7,845 nucleotides of DNA from Bacillota bacterium (GTDB taxonomy: Bacteria; Bacillota; Bacilli; Lactobacillales; Aerococcaceae), in the NCBI GenBank assembly GCA_023442905.1, contig JAEZWY010000111.1:1-7845 (forward strand), read 5' to 3'. Shown piece after piece: positions 1 to 4,779 of the stretch (its first letter is position 1; the number at the start of each line of letters is the position of its first letter). The position numbers and the translations under genes are program-made. The notes below the pieces were generated by a model. That model did no database searches, had not been told where the DNA came from, and saw nothing but the letters and a program-made list of their open reading frames with translations.

Positions 1-8
1 TAAATATT

Positions 9-125
9 GTGTGGTAATGATGGCAAGAAGGACACACCTGTTCCCATCTCGAACACAGAAGTTAAGCTTCTTAGCGCCGAATGTAGTTGGGGGTTGCCCC
101 CTGTGAGACTAGGACGTTGCCATGC
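9..125 (+). rRNA. rrf: 5S ribosomal RNA, copy 1
   Basis: This is a complete 117-nt 5S rRNA. The terminal helix is visible as GTGTGGTA at the 5' end pairing with TTGCCATGC at the 3' end, and the conserved internal stretches CCCATCTCGAACACAGAAG and TTAGCGCCGA are present. The ends are inferred from the terminal helix. It is followed after 11 nt by tRNA-Asn, and the 23S gene presumably lies just upstream of the window. It is identical base for base to the second copy at 332-448. Confidence 0.97.
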
Positions 126-136
126 AATATTATTAT

Positions 137-210
137 TCCGCAATAGCTCAGTTGGTAGTAGCGCTTGACTGTTAATCAAGATGTCGTAGGTTCGAGTCCT
201 ACTTGCGGAG
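137..210 (+). tRNA. tRNA-Asn (anticodon GTT)
   Basis: A full cloverleaf can be folded. The acceptor stem is TCCGCAA with TTGCGGA and the discriminator base is G210. The anticodon stem CTTGA/TCAAG encloses the loop CTGTTAA, giving anticodon GTT at 171-173. The T arm is GTAGG TTCGAGT CCTAC. The 3' CCA is not encoded, so it must be added by a CCA-adding enzyme after 3' processing. The gene is followed directly by a run of seven T residues. Confidence 0.97.
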
Positions 211-235
211 TTTTTTTGTACCTATATACCAGCGT

Positions 236-308
236 GCTGCCATAGCTCAGTTGGTAGAGCGTCGCCTTGGTAAGGCGGAGGTCACGGGTTCAAATCCCGT
301 TGGTAGCT
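236..308 (+). tRNA. tRNA-Thr (anticodon GGT)
   Basis: A full cloverleaf can be folded. The acceptor stem is GCTGCCA with TGGTAGC and the discriminator base is T308. The anticodon stem TCGCC/GGCGG encloses the loop TTGGTAA, giving anticodon GGT at 269-271. The T arm is ACGGG TTCAAAT CCCGT. As in the preceding tRNA-Asn, CCA is not encoded. It lies 25 nt after tRNA-Asn and 23 nt before the second 5S gene, in the same transcription unit. Confidence 0.97.
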
Positions 309-331
309 TTGTATATTTGTATAAAATAGCC

Positions 332-448
332 GTGTGGTAATGATGGCAAGAAGGACACACCTGTTCCCATCTCGAACACAGAAGTTAAGCTTCTTAGCGC
401 CGAATGTAGTTGGGGGTTGCCCCCTGTGAGACTAGGACGTTGCCATGC
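332..448 (+). rRNA. rrf: 5S ribosomal RNA, copy 2
   Basis: This is a second complete 117-nt 5S rRNA, identical in every base to the copy at 9-125, so the two have been kept uniform by recent duplication or gene conversion. It is the last gene of the rRNA operon, with an intrinsic terminator starting about 8 nt after its 3' end. The arrangement 5S-tRNA-tRNA-5S resembles E. coli rrnD, which is 5S-tRNA-Thr-5S. Confidence 0.97.
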
Positions 449-455
449 AAAATAA

Positions 456-495
456 AGCCGTTAGCTTAGACACTTGTTTAAGCTAGCGGTTTTTT
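456..495 (+). terminator. Intrinsic terminator of the rRNA/tRNA operon
   Basis: An 11-bp stem, CCGTTAGCTTA (458-468) with TAAGCTAGCGG (479-489), contains one G-T pair and closes a 10-nt loop. It is followed by six T residues (490-495). It lies directly downstream of the second 5S gene and is a canonical Rho-independent terminator. Confidence 0.93.
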
Positions 496-502
496 GTATA
501 TT
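474..502 (+). promoter_or_regulatory. Candidate sigma-A promoter of the GNAT gene, overlapping the rrn terminator
   Basis: TTGTTT (474-479) and TATATT (497-502) are separated by exactly 17 nt. The -35 box lies in the terminator loop and the spacer is the descending stem arm plus T-tract. The predicted start would be near 509, giving a leader of about 28 nt before the ATG at 537. Only the match to consensus supports it. Confidence 0.42.
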
Positions 503-536
503 TAGAAAGAATAATGTAGGGAGAAGGATAAAGTTT

Positions 537-1034
537 ATGGTATTAATAAGGCCGATTGAAAAGAATGATGAACCAGTAGTTGCTGAAATTATTCGTACAG
601 TTTTAGAAGAAAGTCATTTAGATGTGCCAGGTACAGCTTATTTTGATCCGCAGTTAGATTATATGTATGACCACTATCAATCGCAGGTAGATAGTGAGTA
701 CTGGGTGATTGAAGAGGAAGGAAATATTGTTGGTGGTGTAGGGATTGGACTATTAGCTAGTTCTATTTTAGGATTAGGAAAGGTAGGCGAAATTCAAAAG
801 TTATATCTGTTGCCAGAAACTAGGGGTAAAGGCTATTCCAGACGATTGATGGAAACGCTGATGGCATTTTCTTTGAGTCAAGGTTATGACTATTTGTATT
901 TGGAAACAATCCATACGTTGAAATCGGCTATTAGACTATATGAAAAATTAGATTTTGAGCGATTAGATGCACCCATTGATGCGAAAAGCCATCACCCTTT
1001 GATGGATGTTTTTATGGGTAAAAGGCTCAATTAA
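537..1034 (+). CDS. GNAT family N-acetyltransferase
   Basis: This 165-residue protein has the GNAT fold signature and should transfer an acetyl group from acetyl-CoA to an unknown small-molecule or protein amine. The beta4 strand and acetyl-CoA loop read EIQKLYLLPETRGKGYSRRL (residues 85-104), with the pyrophosphate-binding R96-G-K-G99. A second signature, LKSAIRLYEKLDF (about residues 136-148), matches the C-terminal GNAT motif B that contacts CoA. The ATG at 537 is chosen because it follows the SD-like GGGAGAAGG (520-528). An upstream in-frame TTG at 474 lies inside the rRNA terminator and would add 21 residues with no family resemblance. The gene appears monocistronic with its own promoter. 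The substrate cannot be predicted. Confidence 0.9.
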   Translation: MVLIRPIEKNDEPVVAEIIRTVLEESHLDVPGTAYFDPQLDYMYDHYQSQVDSEYWVIEEEGNIVGGVGIGLLASSILGLGKVGEIQKLYLLPETRGKGYSRRLMETLMAFSLSQGYDYLYLETIHTLKSAIRLYEKLDFERLDAPIDAKSHHPLMDVFMGKRLN

Positions 1035-1145
1035 TAAGTGTCTAAAATCTTACAAAAACAAAGCTTCATTCTAATGATACTAAAATAGCAATTTTAAGAA
1101 TTTTTGTATGTGAATATTAAACTGATCGCTTTAGGAGGTATTTGA

Positions 1146-1727
1146 ATGACAGATTTACCAAAAATTGGTAAACCAGCAACCAATGCGTTGGCGACGGTTG
1201 GGATTAATCAGATTGAACAATTATCGAGTGTAACAAAGTCGAATCTGGCTCATCTGCATGGTGTGGGCCCTAAGGCAATTGAAATATTGGAAAAGAGTTT
1301 GCTTGAGTTAGGCTTATCTTTTAGTTTAGTGTCATCCGATTTGCCTGATTTACCCTTTTTCTTGATAGGAGACCTAGCATGTGATAATGCACCTAAGCGA
1401 CGAATTGCCCGCGATTTAGCGATGAATTTATATGCGAAGGGGTTAGCATACGATGGGTCACTAATGGTAGATGAGGTGGTATATAAGGCGCCTTATAACG
1501 ATTTAGTATTAACTGGTAGAGACCAAGTATTATCTAGCGCAATTAGGGTGACGGATATTTCATCTATAGAAGTCTTTCAAATTTTATCCCATGGGAAGGA
1601 AGCAGCTCTGCATGGAAAAATCGTGGATAAACAGGGAACATTCACATACTTTTCTATGTTTTTTGTGTTTGCCAGTCATAAGAAGGATAGTGTCGTAAGT
1701 CAGATTGTGCATTATCAGCAAATATAG
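1146..1727 (+). CDS. Helix-hairpin-helix (HhH) protein with C-terminal NTF2-like domain
   Basis: This 193-residue protein has two parts. Residues about 4-58 form an HhH module of the kind seen in small DNA-binding proteins: LPKIGKPATNALATVGI, then LHGVGPKAIEILEKSL with the hairpin G39-V-G-P-K-A44, then LGLSF. Such modules bind DNA backbone non-specifically. Residues about 70-193 read as an NTF2/SnoaL-like alpha-beta domain: a helix containing ARDLAMNLYAKGL, DEVVYKAPYNDLVLTGRDQVL, then strands ending in SQIVHYQQI. The NTF2 assignment is by pattern only, with moderate certainty. The start has an excellent SD, AGGAGGT (1134-1140), 5 nt before the ATG. A terminator follows, so it is probably monocistronic. 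The role is unknown; DNA binding is inferred from the HhH module. Confidence 0.85.
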   Translation: MTDLPKIGKPATNALATVGINQIEQLSSVTKSNLAHLHGVGPKAIEILEKSLLELGLSFSLVSSDLPDLPFFLIGDLACDNAPKRRIARDLAMNLYAKGLAYDGSLMVDEVVYKAPYNDLVLTGRDQVLSSAIRVTDISSIEVFQILSHGKEAALHGKIVDKQGTFTYFSMFFVFASHKKDSVVSQIVHYQQI

Positions 1728-1775
1728 AACAAAGATAATGTGAAAGATAAAAATCGCATATGATATTGAAGACCG

Positions 1776-1805
1776 GCGGATAAACAGTACTTATCCGCTT
1801 TTTTT
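1776..1805 (+). terminator. Intrinsic terminator after the HhH/NTF2-like gene
   Basis: A perfect 8-bp stem, GCGGATAA (1776-1783) with TTATCCGC (1791-1798), closes a 7-nt loop and is followed by seven T residues (1799-1805). It separates the HhH gene from the DUF969-DUF979-pcp operon. Confidence 0.92.
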
Positions 1806-1836
1806 CGTATATAAGTACATAATTAGTTTGTGAGTT

Positions 1837-1867
1837 TTTACAAATTATTGCAGAAAAATGATAAAAT
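1837..1867 (+). promoter_or_regulatory. Candidate promoter of the DUF969-DUF979-pcp operon
   Basis: TTTACA (1837-1842) is followed by GATAAAAT (1860-1867). The spacing is 17 nt if the -10 box is read as GATAAA and 19 nt if read as TAAAAT. It sits between the preceding terminator and the first gene of the operon, where a promoter is expected. The match is only moderate. Confidence 0.38.
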
Positions 1868-1896
1868 AGAAAGATAATAGGATTTAGGTTTAAAAA

Positions 1897-1906
1897 AAGG
1901 GAGTGG
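1897..1906 (+). promoter_or_regulatory. Ribosome binding site that sets the DUF969 start at 1912
   Basis: AAAGGGAGTGG ends 5 nt before the ATG at 1912. An alternative GTG codon at 1903 lies inside this SD sequence, so the ATG at 1912 is the better start. Confidence 0.7.
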
Positions 1907-1911
1907 AAACA

Positions 1912-2592
1912 ATGTATTATCTACCATTGATTGGTATTCTAATCATTATTGTTGGTTTTGCAATGAAGCTAGACACCATTGCGGTTGTTGTAATCGCAGG
2001 GCTAGCGACAGCTTTAGTATCGGGTATTTCGGTTACTGACTTCTTGGTGATGCTTGGAGAAGGTTTTGTGAATAATCGTTTGGTAACAATTTTTATTTTA
2101 ACCTTACCAATGATTGGATTAGCTGAAACGTTTGGTTTGAAAAATCAAGCAGTACGATTGATTAACAATGTTAAAGGGATGACAACGGGGTCATTCTTAA
2201 CCTTATACTTATTCTTACGTGAATTAGCTGGATTCTTATCAATTCGTATTGGTGGTCATCCACAGTTTGTACGACCATTAGTACAGCCTATGGCGGAAGC
2301 AGCAGCTATTTCTAAAAATGGTGAAATTGATGATGACACAAAAGAAGAAATTAAAGCACAATCTGCTTCTATGGAGAATATTGGGAACTTTTATGCGCAA
2401 AATACCTTTGTGGCAAGTGCAGGTACCTTGTAGATCGCCGGAACGCTGGAGTCTTTAGGGTATGAAGTGATGGCAATTGATGTGGCGCGTGCGTCAATTC
2501 CAGTTGCTATTATCACATTTATTTTAACCGCAGTGTATAACTATTCATTTGATCAAAAAATGAACCGTAAATACAGTAAGGGAGGTAAGTAA
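1912..2592 (+). pseudogene. DUF969 family membrane protein, interrupted by an in-frame TAG
   Basis: The reading frame runs from ATG 1912 to TAA 2590-2592 (226 codons before the TAA), close to the usual length I recall for DUF969 proteins. It is broken by TAG at 2431-2433 after residue 173. Before the stop it shows four hydrophobic spans and the conserved-looking block RELAGFLSIRIGGHPQFVRP, then MENIGNFYAQNTFVASAGTL. After the stop the same frame continues as IAGTLESLGYEVMAIDVARA, a last membrane helix (IPVAIITFILTAVY) and a polar tail. The TAG most likely replaced a leucine codon (TTG to TAG). The family always seems to pair with DUF979 and is thought to be a transporter component; the neighbouring pcp gene suggests pyroglutamate or a related compound as cargo (inference). 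A 173-residue product, readthrough, or restart at ATG 2470 behind TTAGGG (2455-2460) are possible. Confidence 0.85.
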
Positions 2593-2593
2593 G

Positions 2594-3511
2594 ATGGAAA
2601 TGTTCTTTACAAACTTACTAGAATTCTTTTACATTTTAATCGGCTTGCAGTTCGCCTTTACTGGTTATAAAGTTTTACGATCTGACCAAGATAAACGCAT
2701 TGGAACAGCTTTATTCTGGTTTGACCTAGCTCTCTTGTTTGCCTTAGGAAAATGGTTGCCAGCAATTATTTCTGGTGCTTTGGTCTTATTATTGGCAATC
2801 ATTACTTTGGTGAAACATTTTGTGACCGGCAATTTTGAACAAGATGAGGAGCGCGCAGAAGCTGGTGCTGATCGTTTTGGAAACCTTGTGTTTGTACCGG
2901 TTATTGTTATGGCGGTTACAGCATTAGCGCTTGCGCAGTTTGTACCTGCTTCAGGTGCGGGTGCTATTGGTATCGGGGCTATTGTTGCTTTAGTGCTTGC
3001 GATGGCTATTTTCCGTGCACCATTCCAACAAGTTTTACATGAGTCTAATCGAAATGTACAGCAAGTTGGATCAACAGCTATTTTGCCACAATTATTGGCA
3101 GCACTAGGGGTAATCTTCGTTAATGCGGGTGTTGGCGAAATAGTAATGTCAATCTTTGGCAACTTAGTACCTGAAGGAAACCAATTTTTAGGTGCAACAA
3201 TGTATGTTATCGCGATGGTTGTCTTTACGATGATTATGGGGAATGCATTTGCTGCTTTTACAGTTATTACAGCGGGTATCGGTATTCCATTTGTGATTAT
3301 GCAAGGTGCTAACCCAGCGATTGCTGGTGCTTTAGCAATGACGGCTGGTTATTGTGGGACATTATTAACTCCAATGGCGGGTAATTTCAATGCTTTACCA
3401 GTGGCATTATTAGAAATGAAGAGTGAGTATGGTGTCATTAAACGACAAGCACCAATTGCTATTGCTTTAATTGTTGTTCATATTGTATTAATGTATACTT
3501 GGGCATTTTAG
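2594..3511 (+). CDS. DUF979 family membrane protein, putative transporter subunit
   Basis: This 305-residue protein is very hydrophobic, with about eight to ten probable membrane spans. A polar loop (about residues 77-95, NFEQDEERAEAGADRFGN) divides the first group of helices from the rest. Glycine- and alanine-rich segments such as MTAGYCGTLLTPMAGNFNAL near residues 248-267 are typical of transporter cores. I recognise it as DUF979 by overall pattern and by its position after DUF969. The ATG is 1 nt after the DUF969 TAA, and its SD (GGGAGG, 2580-2585) lies inside the end of DUF969. The two genes are therefore translationally coupled in the intact form, and premature termination at 2431 could reduce its expression. 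Its stop codon overlaps the pcp SD. The cargo is unproven; pyroglutamate or similar is inferred from pcp. Confidence 0.85.
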   Translation: MEMFFTNLLEFFYILIGLQFAFTGYKVLRSDQDKRIGTALFWFDLALLFALGKWLPAIISGALVLLLAIITLVKHFVTGNFEQDEERAEAGADRFGNLVFVPVIVMAVTALALAQFVPASGAGAIGIGAIVALVLAMAIFRAPFQQVLHESNRNVQQVGSTAILPQLLAALGVIFVNAGVGEIVMSIFGNLVPEGNQFLGATMYVIAMVVFTMIMGNAFAAFTVITAGIGIPFVIMQGANPAIAGALAMTAGYCGTLLTPMAGNFNALPVALLEMKSEYGVIKRQAPIAIALIVVHIVLMYTWAF

Positions 3512-3515
3512 GAGG
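3510..3515 (+). promoter_or_regulatory. Ribosome binding site that sets the pcp start at 3523
   Basis: AGGAGG overlaps the TAG stop of DUF979 (3509-3511) and is 7 nt before the ATG at 3523. An in-frame upstream start at 3499 would place this SD inside the coding region and add eight residues not seen in the family. Confidence 0.8.
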
Positions 3516-3522
3516 TATAAAT

Positions 3523-4170
3523 ATGAAAATTTTAGTAACAGGATTCGATCCATTCGGTGACGATACGATTAACCCAGCGATTGAAGCGGTGAAACGTTTG
3601 CCGGAAGAAATTAAGGGTGCGGAAATTATCAAATTAGAAATTCCAACTGTCTTTAATAAAAGTGCAGAAGTAGAGAAACGTGCAATTGAAGAACACCAAC
3701 CCGACTATATCTTGAATATTGGTCAAGCGGGAGGTCGTTTTGCCTTAACACCGGAACGTGTAGCTATCAATGAAGATGACGCACGTATTCCAGATAATGA
3801 AGGTAAACAACCAATTGATGAACCAATCAAAGAAGACGGAGAAGCTGCTTACTTTAGTCAGTTACCAATTAAAGCGATGGTTACTTATATGAAAGAGGCT
3901 AATGTACCTGCAGAAGTATCAAATACTGCTGGAACATTTGTCTGCAACCATATTATGTACCACTCTCTATACTTAACAAATAAAGAATACCCAGCTATTA
4001 AAGCAGGTTTCATGCATATCCCATTCTTGCCAGAACAAGTCACTGATCGACCAAATACACCATCAATGGCTCTGGAAGACATCGTTCGTGGTATTGAGGC
4101 GGCAATTACCGCTATCGTGGATTATGATGGTAAAGAAGACATGAAAATTGTCGGCGGAAAAACACATTAA
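3523..4170 (+). CDS. pcp: Pyroglutamyl peptidase I (pyrrolidone-carboxylate peptidase, EC 3.4.19.3)
   Basis: This cytosolic cysteine peptidase (MEROPS family C15) removes N-terminal pyroglutamate (5-oxoproline) from peptides. The 215-residue length equals the family norm. It begins MKILVTGFDPFGDD, the classic Pcp start. The catalytic triad is complete: E78 in TPERVAINEDDARIP, C141 in NTAGTFVCNH and H165 in AGFMHIPFLP. These match E81, C144 and H168 of the Bacillus amyloliquefaciens enzyme with a constant offset of three. The gene is the last of a DUF969-DUF979-pcp operon, with its SD overlapping the previous stop codon. The 3' UTR is unusually long and structured, with two palindromic repeats before the terminator at 4456-4496. 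Confidence 0.98.
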   Translation: MKILVTGFDPFGDDTINPAIEAVKRLPEEIKGAEIIKLEIPTVFNKSAEVEKRAIEEHQPDYILNIGQAGGRFALTPERVAINEDDARIPDNEGKQPIDEPIKEDGEAAYFSQLPIKAMVTYMKEANVPAEVSNTAGTFVCNHIMYHSLYLTNKEYPAIKAGFMHIPFLPEQVTDRPNTPSMALEDIVRGIEAAITAIVDYDGKEDMKIVGGKTH

Positions 4171-4176
4171 TACAAG

Positions 4177-4277
4177 GATGAGACAAATGTCGCTTAGACT
4201 CGCAACGGTGGAAGAAATAAACGTAGTGATGGCACATCACGCAGGTTATTTCTGAAGCGGCGCGAGTCTGACATTTG
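4177..4277. repeat. Nested palindromic repeat, copy 1
   Basis: A 101-bp imperfect palindrome begins 7 nt after the pcp stop. Its arms nest in order: CAAATGTC (4184-4191) with GACATTTG (4270-4277), a GCTT bulge (4192-4195), AGACTCGC (4196-4203) with GCGAGTCT (4262-4269), AGAAATAA (4213-4220) with TTATTTCT (4246-4253), and an apical GTGAT (4226-4230) with ATCAC (4236-4240). All pairs are perfect. As RNA it would be a long hairpin in the 3' UTR. A second copy lies at 4294-4444. No target-site duplication or coding sequence is seen. The element type is not recognised; a REP/BOX-like or MITE-like interspersed repeat is plausible. Confidence 0.85.
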
Positions 4278-4293
4278 GAACTCGACTAAAAAC

Positions 4294-4444
4294 GATGAGA
4301 CAAATGTCGCTTAGACTCGCAACTTCTAACGCATTTAAGCGAGTTGGTGCTTTAGCACTTACTCGCTTATAAGATGGAAGAGATAAACGTAGTGATGGCA
4401 CATCACGCAGATTATTTCTGAAGCGGCGCGAGTCTGATATATTG
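4294..4444. repeat. Nested palindromic repeat, copy 2, with an extra hairpin arm
   Basis: The first 30 bases (4294-4323) are identical to 4177-4206 of copy 1, and 4373-4437 match 4207-4271 with a few changes. Between them is a 49-nt segment (4324-4372) absent from copy 1. It forms its own nested hairpin: TAAGCGAG (4336-4343) with CTCGCTTA (4362-4369), and GTGC with GCAC around 4347-4358. The outermost right arm is decayed (GATATATTG instead of GACATTTG), while the AGACTCGC/GCGAGTCT stem is intact. Confidence 0.85.
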
Positions 4445-4455
4445 AATAATCTAGT

Positions 4456-4496
4456 GAAAGGGTCTATGACGTGGTTGTCATAGGCTCTTTCTTTTT
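4456..4496 (+). terminator. Intrinsic terminator of the DUF969-DUF979-pcp operon
   Basis: A 15-bp uninterrupted stem, GAAAGGGTCTATGAC (4456-4470) with GTCATAGGCTCTTTC (4477-4491), includes two G-T pairs. It closes a 6-nt loop and is followed by five T residues (4492-4496). It lies 286 nt after pcp, so the palindromic repeats would be part of the operon mRNA. Confidence 0.93.
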
Positions 4497-4588
4497 GAAG
4501 ATTGTTGCCTTTAGAAATTGTTAAAAATTTTATCACAGATAAAGCATAAAAAATGCTGATTCTTTCATACTATCTTCAAAACTATCGC

Positions 4589-4633
4589 TTAATATATAAG
4601 CATACCCAATAAAGAAACCAAACTTTTCTTCAT
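4589..4633 (-). CDS. Candidate 14-codon small ORF with strong SD
   Basis: On the - strand a strong SD, GGGAGGAG (4642-4649), is spaced about 8 nt from an ATG that opens the peptide MKKSLVSLLGMLIY. The basic then hydrophobic pattern looks like the start of a signal or membrane peptide. The overlapping frame continues to 4536 as a similarly hydrophobic and acidic stretch (SDSFEDSMKESAFFMLYL), so it could be a frameshifted remnant of a longer small protein. It lies beyond the terminator of the CofE-like gene and has no clear promoter. It may be non-functional. Confidence 0.25.
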   Translation of the reverse strand: MKKSLVSLLGMLIY

Positions 4634-4670
4634 AAATCTTTCTCCTCCCAAAATGAAAGATGACAAGTTT

Positions 4671-4705
4671 AACCAGCTGACCTCCCAACAGCTGGTTATT
4701 TTTTT
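4671..4705 (+). terminator. Intrinsic terminator with no obvious gene upstream
   Basis: A perfect 9-bp stem, AACCAGCTG (4671-4679) with CAGCTGGTT (4689-4697), closes a 9-nt loop (ACCTCCCAA) and is followed by A and seven T residues (4699-4705). It comes 175 nt after the pcp operon terminator with no + strand gene between them, so it is either a backup terminator or the end of an unrecognised small RNA. Confidence 0.8.
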
Positions 4706-4712
4706 GTACATA

Positions 4713-4741
4713 CAAAAAGGACATAACACGTGTCATGTCCT
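4713..4741 (-). terminator. Intrinsic terminator of the CofE-like gene
   Basis: Read on the - strand, AGGACATGAC pairs with GTTATGTCCT (10 bp with one G-T pair, loop ACGT, spanning 4718-4741) and runs into a T-tract (complement of A4714-4718). It begins about 38 nt after the stop codon of the CofE-like gene. Confidence 0.88.
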
Positions 4742-4779
4742 AAAAGTTCAAAAGGTATTGAACGTTATTTTTCTATAAA

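Larger units (their letters stand above)
4171..4779. other. Long intergenic region between pcp and the CofE-like gene
   Basis: This 609-nt stretch has no convincing protein gene of normal size. It holds the two palindromic repeats, the pcp operon terminator (4456-4496), a short AT-rich segment, a second + strand terminator (4671-4705) and the - strand terminator of the CofE-like gene (4714-4741). Reading frames of 96 codons (4246-4536) and 67 codons (4533-4736) on the - strand run through the repeats and terminators and lack coding character. Confidence 0.8.

Noticed and set aside
474..536. Upstream extension of the first GNAT gene from a TTG at 474
   Set aside because: It runs through the rRNA terminator and the likely promoter, has no SD, and the added residues do not look like the family. 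ATG 537 has an SD.
2665..3162. 165-codon open frame on the - strand inside DUF979
   Set aside because: It is a shadow of the DUF979 coding region, lacks its own promoter and SD, and its alanine/threonine/proline-rich composition mirrors the opposite strand.
3885..4082. 65-codon open frame on the - strand inside pcp
   Set aside because: It lies wholly within the certain pcp gene and has no SD or recognisable features.
4177..4444. CRISPR array or attachment site
   Set aside because: There are only two copies, they are long imperfect palindromes of unequal length with no spacers of constant size, and no cas or integrase gene is near.
4246..4536. 96-codon open frame on the - strand across the palindromic repeats
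   Set aside because: The predicted peptide is produced by the repeats and terminator stem, with no SD and no protein-like pattern.
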